DNA of 64,000 nt from Oscillospiraceae bacterium (lineage in GTDB: Bacteria; Bacillota; Clostridia; Oscillospirales; Oscillospiraceae). Positions 34,393 to 42,092 of this stretch are shown here, one piece after another. Location: contig JAFWDQ010000016.1 of NCBI GenBank assembly GCA_017516065.1, positions 30,115 through 94,114 on the forward strand, written 5' to 3'. How positions within the stretch are numbered: position 1 is the first letter of the stretch; every line of letters begins with the position of its first letter. The notes under the pieces were generated by a model. It worked only from the letters and a program-made list of their open reading frames with translations, was not told where the DNA came from and ran no database searches. The translations under genes and the position numbers were made by a program.

Positions 34393-35736
34393 ATGAAGAA
34401 AAAGCTTCTGACTCTGCTCTCTGCGATCTGCCTGCTGGCGGTGCTGACGGTTCCGGCGCTGGCCGCCAGGGACTACGGCCTGACCTATGATGCCACCGGT
34501 CTGATGGACGAGAGCTTCATGCAGTCTCTGGCGGACGATACCTTCCAGACGCTGACGGACAAGTACGGCGTGCAGGTCCGGCTGGACATCGTCGACGGCC
34601 TGGAGGGCAATTCCATCCGGGATTATGCGGCCCTCTTCTATGACCAGTACGACTACGGCTATGAGGGCACGGACGACGGCGTGCTGCTGATGCTCTATCT
34701 CTATGAGGATGACACGGGCCTCGCCTGCGAGGATTTCTGCATCCTGCCCGGCGGTCGGGCGGAGACCCTGCTGACCACGGAGCAGCTGGACACACTGTAT
34801 TCCACCGTGGCCAGTACCCTCAACCAGACCAGCATGAGCGGCGGCCTGACAGAGGATCAGGCAGCCTGTGAGACGACGCTGCTGAACTATGCTGCGGCCC
34901 TGGACAGCGCCCTGGCCGCCGCAGGCGCGGCTGACAGCGTCCCCGCGGCCGCCCCGGAGCCGGTCCCCGCTGACACGGGCGAGGCTGACGCGAGACTGGA
35001 TCACGTCACGGACACGGCGGGCCTGCTCACCGACGGCCAGGCTGCCGATCTGGAGTCCCGCGCCGCGCAGATGTCCCAGCAGTATGGCTGCGGCACCTAT
35101 ATCGTCACCGTGGACGACTATGAGGACTACACAGACGGCAGTGTCCGGCAGTGCGCCGAGGAGATTTTCACCGACTATGACCTGGGCTATGGCGACAGCC
35201 GCGACGGAGTGCTCCTGCTCATGAGCATGGCGGAGCGGGACTACGCCCTCATTGCCCACGGCGATTTCGGCAATGCCGCCTTTACCGACTACGGCAAGGA
35301 CGTACTGACCGACGCGTTCCTGGACGACTTCCGGTACGACAACTGGTATGACGGCTTCTCCGACTATCTGGATGTCAGCGGCGACATGATGTCCGCGGCC
35401 CGGAGCGGCAATCCCGTGGACGTTGACAACGGCGGCTACGACGGCTACGACGGCGGCAGCAGCGGCAGCCGCGTCACGGTTGGCTCCGTGTGTGCCATCG
35501 TCATCATTGCGCTGCTGGTGGCGCTGATCGTCTCCATGGCCCTGAAGAAGAAGATGAAGAGCGCCAGGACGCAGGTCATGGCGGAGGAATACGTGATCCC
35601 CCAGGGCGTCGTCATCGACGTCAGGGAGGACAGCTTCTCCCACCGCACGGAGGTCCGCGAGGTGATCGAGAGCAAGAGCAAGGGCGGCACCACCGTCAAC
35701 CTGGGCGGCTTCTCCGGCAAGAGCGGAAAGTTCTGA
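34393..35736 (+). CDS. TPM-domain (YgcG-like) secreted membrane protein, two TPM domains
   Basis: 447 residues from the ATG at 34393, with AAGGAGG upstream. Signal peptide 1-24 ending PALAA. First TPM domain about 28-160 (TYDATGLMDESFMQSLADDTFQTLTDKYGVQVRLDIVDG), Ala/Pro linker, second about 195-335 (VTDTAGLLTDGQAADLESRAAQMSQQYGCGTYIVTVDDYED). Then a Gly/Tyr/Asp stretch, one membrane helix (VCAIVIIALLVALIVSMAL) and a basic cytoplasmic tail ending GGFSGKSGKF. Thirteen bases after the zinc-ribbon gene, so one operon. TPM domains include plant TLP18.3 phosphatase-like proteins; activity here unproven. Confidence 0.85.
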   Translation: MKKKLLTLLSAICLLAVLTVPALAARDYGLTYDATGLMDESFMQSLADDTFQTLTDKYGVQVRLDIVDGLEGNSIRDYAALFYDQYDYGYEGTDDGVLLMLYLYEDDTGLACEDFCILPGGRAETLLTTEQLDTLYSTVASTLNQTSMSGGLTEDQAACETTLLNYAAALDSALAAAGAADSVPAAAPEPVPADTGEADARLDHVTDTAGLLTDGQAADLESRAAQMSQQYGCGTYIVTVDDYEDYTDGSVRQCAEEIFTDYDLGYGDSRDGVLLLMSMAERDYALIAHGDFGNAAFTDYGKDVLTDAFLDDFRYDNWYDGFSDYLDVSGDMMSAARSGNPVDVDNGGYDGYDGGSSGSRVTVGSVCAIVIIALLVALIVSMALKKKMKSARTQVMAEEYVIPQGVVIDVREDSFSHRTEVREVIESKSKGGTTVNLGGFSGKSGKF

Positions 35737-35746
35737 ACACGAAAAG

Positions 35747-35756
35747 TTATGTAAAC
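35747..35756. repeat. TTATGTAAAC intergenic repeat, copy 4
   Basis: Exact core eleven bases beyond the stop of the plus-strand TPM gene, here in the same orientation as that gene. Confidence 0.6.
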
Positions 35757-35892
35757 CAAAAAACACCGGCCCGAGGCATGGAGGCCGGATCTGGCCCCCC
35801 TCAAAGACGCTGCTGCAGGATGGTTCCGGGGTGCATGCTCTGTCCGGTACAGCGTCGGCGGACCCCGGCCGGATGAATCAAGCAAAAAAGAG

Positions 35893-35924
35893 AAGGCGCG
35901 CCGTCTGCGGGCGGCGCGCCTTTG
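35893..35924 (+). terminator. Possible terminator of the zinc-ribbon/TPM operon
   Basis: AAGGCGCGCCG (35893-35903) pairs with 35912-35922 across an eight-base loop; only TTTG follows. It lies 160 bases after the stop codon, so the assignment is tentative. Confidence 0.5.
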
Positions 35925-35983
35925 CCGCAGGGGGGGAGCGCCCGGCGCCCCGGGAAAGAATTTCTCTTTTTTGCTGAAAAGGC

Positions 35984-36012
35984 TTGACAAATCAAATAAA
36001 AAAGGGTAAGAT
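35984..36012 (+). promoter_or_regulatory. Promoter of tRNA-Val
   Basis: TTGACA (35984-35989), 17 bases, TAAGAT (36007-36012), 24 bases before the mature tRNA. Confidence 0.75.
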
Positions 36013-36035
36013 AAATTTCGCATTTGAAGTGACCC

Positions 36036-36111
36036 GGACGATTAGCTCAGCTGGTAGAGCATTCGCTTGACGTGCGAAGGGTCAGCGGTTCGATTCCGTT
36101 ATCGTCCACCA
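36036..36111 (+). tRNA. tRNA-Val (anticodon GAC)
   Basis: 76 bases with encoded CCA. Acceptor GGACGAT/ATCGTCC, D arm GCTC...GAGC, anticodon stem TTCGC/GCGAA with loop TTGACGT (anticodon GAC), T arm AGCGG-TTCGATT-CCGTT, discriminator A. Confidence 0.95.
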
Positions 36112-36112
36112 G

Positions 36113-36148
36113 AAAAGCTCCTGCTGTTTAGACAGCAGGAGCTTTTTT
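36113..36148 (+). terminator. Terminator of tRNA-Val
   Basis: A 15-bp stem AAAAGCTCCTGCTGT (36113-36127) with its complement from 36132, four-base loop, ending in TTTTTT. Confidence 0.92.
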
Positions 36149-36418
36149 GCGCCCTTCAGCGCGAAGATGCCAAAAAAACGGGGGCGGCATATGACCTTGC
36201 TTCCGCCGCCGAAAAGCTTTTATAGCCGCGGCGAAGCCGCCGAAGCGCAGAGGAGGGGACCTCCTCCGTTATTGCCCGATAACCGAAACAGCTTCATTCA
36301 ACGGATCAAGTGAACGCGGGCGTTCAAAAGAACCTCAACATATTCCATTAAACCGAAACGCCGCATACAAAAAAATAAAGGTGCTTCTGTTGGCATCGCC
36401 TTGGCTAATGGAAAGATG
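36149..36418. other. Gene-free interval after tRNA-Val
   Basis: About 270 bases with no supported gene. It has GC-rich hairpins (around 36181-36250), then AT-richer sequence. A short open stretch near 36370-36420 reads like protein but has no ribosome site and runs antisense to the DIP1984 gene. No second copy of the tRNA 3' end was found, so no attachment site is shown. Confidence 0.5.
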
Positions 36419-36922
36419 TCATACGTCGATTTCCAGCGTCACGGTGCTGTTGAGATGATCCAGGGTGGTCTGGGCGCTGATAAGACGCCGGGCAACGGCG
36501 TCGTAATCGGCCCTGACAGCCTCGATGTCGTAGTTGGCGTAGTCGTATTCGATCAGATTGGCCTTGCTGTAGCCCTGGACCCGCTGCCGCGGCAGGCGGT
36601 CCATCATGGTGTACAGCTTGTTCTTCTCCGCCGTGAGCTGGGGGATCAGGACCAGCAGCTGGTCAATGGTCATATCGAAGCCCGGCACCGCCGTGACGGT
36701 ATTGCACACGTTGATGGCGTGCTTTACCGTGCGGATCTTCTGCCGGATCGCCTCCTGCTCCGCAGCGGTCTTCCGGTAGTCGTATGCCGGCCGCACATCC
36801 TCAACGTTCTCGACGGTGGCGGCGACAAAGGAGCGCTGCTGTTCCTCCAGAGACCGGGACGCGGTGAGCTGATCATTCAGGGTCCGCAGCAGCTTCGCCG
36901 CCTCCTGCAGCGTGCATTTCAT
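36419..36922 (-). CDS. DIP1984-family protein
   Basis: 167 residues, largely alpha-helical: MKCTLQEAAKLLRTLNDQLTASRSLEEQQRSF, then TAAEQEAIRQKIRTVKHAINVCN and DMTIDQLLVLIPQLTAEKN. This helical-hairpin pattern is that of the DIP1984/DUF6847 group, sometimes compared with septicolysin; function unknown. GAGGAGG lies about seven bases before the ATG. No signal peptide. It stands alone between the tRNA and the acyl-CoA dehydrogenase. Confidence 0.8.
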   Translation of the reverse strand: MKCTLQEAAKLLRTLNDQLTASRSLEEQQRSFVAATVENVEDVRPAYDYRKTAAEQEAIRQKIRTVKHAINVCNTVTAVPGFDMTIDQLLVLIPQLTAEKNKLYTMMDRLPRQRVQGYSKANLIEYDYANYDIEAVRADYDAVARRLISAQTTLDHLNSTVTLEIDV

Positions 36923-36962
36923 TTCAGTTCCTCCTCTTTTTTGCGATGGACAAGTCAGATCA

Positions 36963-36972
36963 GTTTACATAA
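36963..36972. repeat. TTATGTAAAC intergenic repeat, copy 5 (inverted)
   Basis: GTTTACATAA, the exact reverse complement of the core, 40 bases upstream of the DIP1984 start. The only copy in this orientation and the only one clearly upstream of its neighbour. Confidence 0.6.
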
Positions 36973-37084
36973 TATCAAAGACGCTTCTTCTCACGCCATC
37001 TCCGCCGTGTCGGCCTGACACGGCCGGTCCCTCTGCTGCGAGGGACCGGCATGAAAGCATGACAGATTTTTTACCGTTCCTTCG

Positions 37085-38227
37085 TCACCGCAGCATCTGA
37101 CCGGAGATGACGATCTGCTGGACCTGAGAGGAGCCCTCATAGATGGCGCAGACCCGGATGTCACGGTAGATGCGCTCGATGGCGTATTCCTTGGAGTAGC
37201 CGTAGCCGCCGTGGAGCTGCAGGGACTTGTTCACGATGTCGATGCCGGCCTCGGCGGCATAGTACTTGGCCATGCTGGCCTCCTTGTCGGCGGGCAGACC
37301 ATGGTCCATCTTCCACGCGGCGCCGTATACGAGGCCCCGGGCGGCGTTGAGCTTCGTTTCCATGTCCGCCAGCATGAAAGCGATGGCCTGATGCTTGCAC
37401 AGAGGTTTGCCGAACTGGACACGGGTCTTCGTGTGCTCTACGGCCAGGCGGACGGCCTCTGCGGCCATGCCCAGACACATGGAGGCCACGCCGATGCGGC
37501 CCACGGACAGAGTCTTCATGGCGTTGATAAAGCCCAGATCCACGTCGCCGATGACGCAGCTCTTGGGCACGCGGACGTCCTCCAGGACCACGTCGCTGAC
37601 GGGCACGCCCCTCTGGCCCATCTTATCCTCGTGGCGGCCGCAGCTGACGCCGGGCAGGGACATATCCACCAGGAAGCAGGTGATGCCCTTGGCGCCCTTG
37701 TCCGGATCGGTCTTGGCATAGGTGATGCAGTATTTGGACATCGGCGCCATGGTGATGAAGCACTTGCGCCCGTTGAGGATGTAATCGTCGCCGTCCTCCA
37801 CCGCACGGGTGGTCAGGCTGGCGGCGTCAGAGCCTGCGTTGGGCTCGGTGAGGCCGAAGGCAATGAACTCCTCGCCGGCCACGACGCCGGGCAGAGTGAG
37901 CTGCTTCATCTCCTCGCTGCCGTTGAGCACGATGGGAGCGGTGGACAGGGAGTTGGCGGAGGAGATGAACAGCGTGGCGGTGGCGCACTTCTTGGCGATC
38001 TCCTCCATGGCGCAGACGTAGGAGCGCATATCCAGACCCAGTCCGCCGTACTCCTCGGGGATCTTTAGACCGAGAAAGCCCAGCTCAGCCATCTGCTGGA
38101 CCACTTCCATGGGGAACTCTTCCGTCTTGTCGATTTCCCCGGCGATGGGAGCCAGTTCCTTTTCTGCGAATTCCCGGGCAAGCTCCCGGATCATTTCATG
38201 GTCTTCGTTGAAATAGATATGGTTCAT
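37085..38227 (-). CDS. Acyl-CoA dehydrogenase
   Basis: 380 residues from the ATG at 38227; an ATG three codons earlier touches the AAGGAGG site and is less likely. FAD-binding acyl-CoA dehydrogenase: FGLTEPNAGSDAAS (flavin and substrate loop), KCFITMAP, QFGKPLCKHQAIAFMLADM, LQLHGGYGYSKEYAIERIYRDIR, and the catalytic Glu in IYEGSSQVQQIVISG near the C-terminus. It reduces or oxidises short-chain acyl-CoA/enoyl-CoA. No etfAB or crotonase genes are adjacent, so it may serve branched or short-chain acid metabolism; substrate unknown. Divergent from the CoA-transferase. Confidence 0.93.
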   Translation of the reverse strand: MNHIYFNEDHEMIRELAREFAEKELAPIAGEIDKTEEFPMEVVQQMAELGFLGLKIPEEYGGLGLDMRSYVCAMEEIAKKCATATLFISSANSLSTAPIVLNGSEEMKQLTLPGVVAGEEFIAFGLTEPNAGSDAASLTTRAVEDGDDYILNGRKCFITMAPMSKYCITYAKTDPDKGAKGITCFLVDMSLPGVSCGRHEDKMGQRGVPVSDVVLEDVRVPKSCVIGDVDLGFINAMKTLSVGRIGVASMCLGMAAEAVRLAVEHTKTRVQFGKPLCKHQAIAFMLADMETKLNAARGLVYGAAWKMDHGLPADKEASMAKYYAAEAGIDIVNKSLQLHGGYGYSKEYAIERIYRDIRVCAIYEGSSQVQQIVISGQMLR

Positions 38228-38417
38228 CGTTTGCATCCTCCTTGTTGTGTGTTTGAGCGGGACAGTCCGCCTTGTTTTCTTTCACTATCATACCATAGAA
38301 ACCGCCGTCAGATATAGGCGGGAGCGTGCCAAAAACACAATATTTTTTTTGTACAATGTGTATAGTCGCCTTTAATAATTGCTTGATTCTTAGACACTTT
38401 TATGTATTTTTTAGGCA

Positions 38418-38450
38418 TTTTCCGGTTTGCTTCTTTACAAGGCCGGAAAA
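38418..38450. promoter_or_regulatory. Inverted repeat upstream of the CoA-transferase gene
   Basis: TTTTCCGG (38418-38425) and CCGGAAAA (38443-38450), perfect eight-base arms 17 bases apart, in the AT-rich divergent region 38237-38503. Possible operator. No strong promoter hexamer pair was resolved for either gene. Confidence 0.4.
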
Positions 38451-38503
38451 ACCTGATACGTTTGAGAGGATAAGAATCCAAGAAGAAAACGGGAGGGAAT
38501 TCT

Positions 38504-40141
38504 ATGGCAAAATTCATTACGGCGCAGGCAGCGGCGGAGCTGATCCCCGACGGCGCCACCGTGGGCATCGCGGGCATGGGAATGTCCGGCTGGGCGGAGG
38601 AGATCGCCTGCGCCATCCGGGACCGCTATGCAGAAACGGGACATCCGAAGGGCATCCACCTCAAGCAGGGCAGCGCCATCGGAGACTGGGGCTACGGCAA
38701 CAACTTCATCGGCTGGAACCGGAGCAAGCGGGAGGGCGGCCCCGACACGGAGCACGGCAGCCGCGGCGCCACCCGTCTGGGCGAGGCGGGTCCCGGCCTT
38801 GTGGGCAAGTGGACCAGCGCCCACATCGGCAGCGCGTTCACCCTCTGCGACCAGGCCCGGGCCAATCAGCTGGAGAGCTACTGCCTGCCTCAGGGCGTCA
38901 TCATCAACCTCTGGCGTGAGATCGGCGCCGGCCGGCCCGGTCTGCTGACGAAGACGGGCCTGGGCACCTTCGTGGATCCCCGGGTAGAGGGCGGCCGCAT
39001 GAATGAGTGCGCGAAAGACGAGCTGGTCAAGGTCGTGGAATTCAATGGAGAGGAGTACCTGTTCTATCCCGGCTTCAAGGTGGACGTGGCCCTGCTGCGG
39101 GGCACCATTGCCGATGAGAACGGCAATATCTCCTTCTCCCACGAGAGCGTCATCAACGAGGGCTTTGCCGTGGCCAACGCGACGAAAAATACCGGCGGCA
39201 TCGTCATCGTCCAGGTGGAATATCTGGCCAAGGCCGAGACCCTCAACCCGAAGGATATCAAGATCCCCGGCGTTCTGGTGGATTACGTGGTCCAGGCAAG
39301 GGATCCCAAGAGCTGCTGGCAGGCGGAGGGCGACTACTGGGAGCCCGCGTTCTCCGGCCAGATCCGCAAGCCCCTCAAGGAGATCGAGCCGCTGCCCTTC
39401 GATGAGCGGAAGGTCATCTGCCGCCGGTGCGCCATGGAGCTGAAGCGGGGCGACCTGATCAACCTGGGCGTCGGCATGCCCGCCGACGTTGCGAAGGTGG
39501 TGGCCGAGGAGGGCCTCATCGACCAGCTGACCATGAGCACCGAGAGCGGGATGGTGGGCGGCGTGCCCTCCGCACTGCCCAGCTTCGGCAGTGCCTATAA
39601 CCCGGAGGCCATCATCACCCCCAATGAGATGTTCGACCTCATCAGCGGCGGCGGTCTGGACATGACCTGCCTCGGCATCGGCGAGGTGGATCGGTTCGGC
39701 AACAACAACGTGTCCCGGATGGGGAAGCGGCTCACAGGTCCCGGCGGCTTTATCGACATCAGCTCCACCACCCAGACCGTGATCTTTGCCGGTACCCTTA
39801 TGGGCAAAGCCAAAGTGAAGGTGGGCGACGGCACCATCGCCGTGGAGCAGGAGGGCACCATCCGGAAATTTGTCGATCAGGTGGGCCAGATCACCTTCTC
39901 CGGCCAGTATGCCCGGCCGGGCCAGAAGGTGCTCTACATCACCGAGCGGGCCGTGTTCCAGCTCATTGACGGGAAGATGACCCTCATCGAGCTCGCTCCC
40001 GGCCTGGATCTGGAAAAGGACGTAGTGTCCCAGATGGGCTTCCGGCCGGAGATCTCCGCCGAGCTCAAGACCATGGATCCCGGTATCTTCCGGGAGACCT
40101 GGGGCGGCCTGGCCGCGTACGTGGAAGCGAATTCCAAATAA
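38504..40141 (+). CDS. Acyl-CoA:carboxylate CoA-transferase (family I, fused subunits)
   Basis: 545 residues, an AtoD/AtoA-type fusion similar in size to propionate CoA-transferase and YdiF. N-terminal GATVGIAGMGMSGWAEEIACAI; second half begins RGDLINLGVGMPADVAK. The catalytic Glu is in MSTESGMVGG, which forms the glutamyl-CoA thioester. GGGLDMTCLGIGEVDRFGNNNVS and IDISSTTQTVIFAGT are also typical. It transfers CoA between short-chain acids such as acetate, propionate, lactate or butyrate. GGGAGG precedes the ATG. Shares the promoter region with the acyl-CoA dehydrogenase, suggesting a common pathway. Confidence 0.9.
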   Translation: MAKFITAQAAAELIPDGATVGIAGMGMSGWAEEIACAIRDRYAETGHPKGIHLKQGSAIGDWGYGNNFIGWNRSKREGGPDTEHGSRGATRLGEAGPGLVGKWTSAHIGSAFTLCDQARANQLESYCLPQGVIINLWREIGAGRPGLLTKTGLGTFVDPRVEGGRMNECAKDELVKVVEFNGEEYLFYPGFKVDVALLRGTIADENGNISFSHESVINEGFAVANATKNTGGIVIVQVEYLAKAETLNPKDIKIPGVLVDYVVQARDPKSCWQAEGDYWEPAFSGQIRKPLKEIEPLPFDERKVICRRCAMELKRGDLINLGVGMPADVAKVVAEEGLIDQLTMSTESGMVGGVPSALPSFGSAYNPEAIITPNEMFDLISGGGLDMTCLGIGEVDRFGNNNVSRMGKRLTGPGGFIDISSTTQTVIFAGTLMGKAKVKVGDGTIAVEQEGTIRKFVDQVGQITFSGQYARPGQKVLYITERAVFQLIDGKMTLIELAPGLDLEKDVVSQMGFRPEISAELKTMDPGIFRETWGGLAAYVEANSK

Positions 40142-40153
40142 AAGAGAACAGAC

Positions 40154-40186
40154 AAAAAACGGGAGGCACAGCCTCCCGTTTTTTCT
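40154..40186. terminator. Bidirectional terminator after the CoA-transferase gene
   Basis: A 14-bp stem, AAAAAACGGGAGGC (40154-40167) with 40171-40184, three-base loop. T tracts form on both strands. Confidence 0.9.
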
Positions 40187-40235
40187 GTCCGGAAATCCCG
40201 CGCCGCAGGTTCTCTGCGGCGTTTTGCCTGCGTGT

Positions 40236-40511
40236 TCATCCGCTTGCCGGGCGGTCCCGACTGCCGACGCAGCGGCCCAGAGTCACCGTGACGCCCATGG
40301 CGCAGCCTATGGTGAAGCTGATGATGATCTGCATCGTCTGCGCCCCCACGTTCACGGCGGACAGGGCGACGGTGCCGCTGAACCGGCCCACCGTCAGCAT
40401 GTCCGCCACGCCGTAGAGCGACTGCATGAAATTGGCGGCAAAAAACGGCAGCATGAAGGAGAGCAGCGTCTTTCCTACGCTGCCGGCGGTAAGATCGATC
40501 TGTCGGCTCAT
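40236..40511 (-). pseudogene. MATE transporter remnant (N-terminal 91 residues only)
   Basis: The reading frame opens normally with GGGAGG and an ATG: MSRQIDLTAGSVGKTLLSFMLPFFAANFMQ is cut here for length, but the whole 91-residue frame matches the first two helices and loop of MATE/NorM pumps (YGVADMLTVGRFSG, GCAMGVTVTLGRCVG). It stops at ...GSRDRPASG, where a full protein continues for about 360 residues. The residue pattern differs from the intact MATE next door, so it is not a duplicate of it. Likely a deletion remnant. Confidence 0.75.
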
Positions 40512-40515
40512 AATG

Positions 40516-40525
40516 TTATGTAAAC
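40516..40525. repeat. TTATGTAAAC intergenic repeat, copy 6
   Basis: Exact core directly upstream of the MATE remnant start codon, abutting its GGGAGG, and 26 bases beyond the stop of the intact MATE gene. Confidence 0.6.
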
Positions 40526-40550
40526 CTCCCGCTTCCGTGAGAGTATTCTT

Positions 40551-41924
40551 TCAGCCGGCGTCCGGGGTCTGCATGCGCCGCCCAAGCCGCTTCATCGTTC
40601 TCACGAAGAGCGTGGTGGTGACGCAGGCGGCGATCACGTCGATGAGGGGTTCGGTGAGAAAAACGGCAAAGACCTTGTCGGTAAAGAGATGCGGCAGGGT
40701 ATAGAGCAGGGGCAGCAGCAGGATCACCTTCCGCAGCAGGGCAAGGAACAGGGAGCGCTTCGCCTCGCCCAGGGACACGAACAGGGACTGGCAGGGAAAC
40801 TGCAGGCCCATCATGAAGCCGCTGGCCAGGAAGATGTGCATGGCCCAGGCGGCGTGGTCCCGGGCGGCCCCCGCCGGGGCGAACAGGGAGGGGATCGCCG
40901 CCGGACAGAGCATATTGAAAAGCCAGAAGGCGGCGGCGTAGCAGAAGGAGCAGAGGATGGCGATCCGGACGCCCTGCCTCACCCGGGAGAAATCCCCGGC
41001 GCCCAGATTGAAGCCCACGATGGGCTGGGCCCCCTGGCCCAGCCCCATCAGGGGCCGGGTCAAAAGCAGCATGGTGGTGGTCATGATGGTCATGGAGTGC
41101 ACGGCGATGTCCCCGCCGTACCGCTGCAGGGAGGTATTGAAGCAGACGCTCAGCAGGCTCTCCGTCACCTCCATGATGAAGGGGGAGAGACCCAGAGCCA
41201 GAGCCGGCCCGAGCAGGGACCAGTCCGGCGCCATATTCCGCAGCCGCAGCCGGACGGCGGCCTTTTTCGACCGGATCAGAAACCGCAGCACCCACACCGC
41301 CGCCGCGCCCTCGGCGATCACGGTGGCCAGGGCCGCGCCCCGGACACCCATGTTCAGGCCGAAGATAAAGAGCGGGTCCAGCACCAGGTTCAGCGCCGCC
41401 CCCAGCACCGTGGTCAGCATACTGACCCGGGCAAAGCCCTGGGCGGTGATAAAGGCGTTCATGCCCAGGGAGATGACGATGAAGAGCATTCCCGCGGCGT
41501 AGACCCGGAGATACTGCCGGGCATAGGGCAGCGTGGCCTCGCTGGCGCCGAAGGCGCGCAGCAGCGGGTCCGTTCCCAGCAGGCATACGAGGATGAGCGC
41601 CGCGGAGACGACGATGACCGCCGTCATGCAGCTGCCCACCACCTTTTCCGCCCGTTTGGGATCTCCCGCCCCCAGCAGCCGGGACACGTGGGGCGCGCCG
41701 CCCATACCCACCAGATTGGCGAAGGCCTGCAGCAGGGCCGCCATGGGAATGCAGAGCCCCACTCCGGTGAGAGCCAGATCTCCGGCCCCGGGGATGTGCC
41801 CCAGATAGGCCCGGTCCACGACGGTGTACAGCAGGGCCGCCAGCCGGGCCGCCACCATGGGGACGGCCAGTGTCCGGAACAGCCGGGGCACCGGCATGGT
41901 GCCCAATCGCTCATTTTGCCGCAT
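40551..41924 (-). CDS. MATE-family efflux transporter
   Basis: 457 residues, about twelve membrane helices in two halves. Typical MATE segments: LYTVVDRAYLGHIPGAGDLALTGVGLCIPM, GGAPHVSRLLGAGDPKRAE, LLTRPLMGLGQGAQPIVGFNLGAGDFSRVRQG. Exports drugs or metabolites using a Na+ or H+ gradient. Divergent from a TetR-type regulator with a palindromic operator against its promoter, so expression is probably induced by the regulator's ligand. Substrate unknown. Confidence 0.93.
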   Translation of the reverse strand: MRQNERLGTMPVPRLFRTLAVPMVAARLAALLYTVVDRAYLGHIPGAGDLALTGVGLCIPMAALLQAFANLVGMGGAPHVSRLLGAGDPKRAEKVVGSCMTAVIVVSAALILVCLLGTDPLLRAFGASEATLPYARQYLRVYAAGMLFIVISLGMNAFITAQGFARVSMLTTVLGAALNLVLDPLFIFGLNMGVRGAALATVIAEGAAAVWVLRFLIRSKKAAVRLRLRNMAPDWSLLGPALALGLSPFIMEVTESLLSVCFNTSLQRYGGDIAVHSMTIMTTTMLLLTRPLMGLGQGAQPIVGFNLGAGDFSRVRQGVRIAILCSFCYAAAFWLFNMLCPAAIPSLFAPAGAARDHAAWAMHIFLASGFMMGLQFPCQSLFVSLGEAKRSLFLALLRKVILLLPLLYTLPHLFTDKVFAVFLTEPLIDVIAACVTTTLFVRTMKRLGRRMQTPDAG

Positions 41925-41968
41925 GTTCTCTGCCTCCAGAAGCAGAGTGTATCGTTCTGTACACCCTG

Positions 41969-41997
41969 TTGAAAAAATACTCTGTTTCCATTATAAT
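41969..41997 (+). promoter_or_regulatory. Promoter of the tetR-like gene
   Basis: TTGAAA (41969-41974), 17 bases, TATAAT (41992-41997). Confidence 0.75.
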
Positions 41998-42017
41998 GAA
42001 CGCGGAAAAGACTGCAA
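41990..42017 (-). promoter_or_regulatory. Promoter of the MATE gene
   Basis: Minus-strand TTGCAG (42017-42012), 16 bases, TATAAT (41995-41990). Its -10 overlaps that of the divergent tetR promoter because ATTATAAT reads as a -10 on both strands. Confidence 0.65.
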
Positions 42018-42038
42018 CAGACAGATTGTCTCTGTCTG
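42018..42038. promoter_or_regulatory. Candidate TetR operator
   Basis: CAGACAGA-N5-TCTGTCTG, a perfect 21-bp inverted repeat. It abuts the MATE -35 box and lies just downstream of the tetR start site, so binding would repress both genes. A weaker palindrome (GTGTA-N8-TACAC) lies near 41948-41965. Confidence 0.65.
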
Positions 42039-42092
42039 CACAGTTATCGACAGAAGGGGTAAAACTGTCCGGGAGTTGGGAGGAGAAAAACC

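Larger units (their letters stand above)
35737..35983. other. Gene-free interval with intergenic repeat and hairpin
   Basis: About 250 bases between the TPM gene and the tRNA-Val promoter. It holds the TTATGTAAAC motif (35747-35756), a stem-loop (35893-35922) and GC-rich sequence without a plausible ORF or recognised RNA. Confidence 0.5.

Noticed and set aside
36036..36418. Integrated element with attachment sites at tRNA-Val
   Set aside because: No integrase gene and no second copy of the tRNA 3' end in the window.
36370..36440. Protein-like reading on the plus strand (GASVGIALANGKMSY) after tRNA-Val
   Set aside because: Short, no start signal, and it runs into the antisense of the DIP1984 gene. 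It may be chance, or a scrap of a lost gene.
38411..38435. Possible sigma-54 promoter (GGCA...TTGC) upstream of the CoA-transferase gene
   Set aside because: The GG and GC pairs are 13 bases apart; sigma-54 needs 10.
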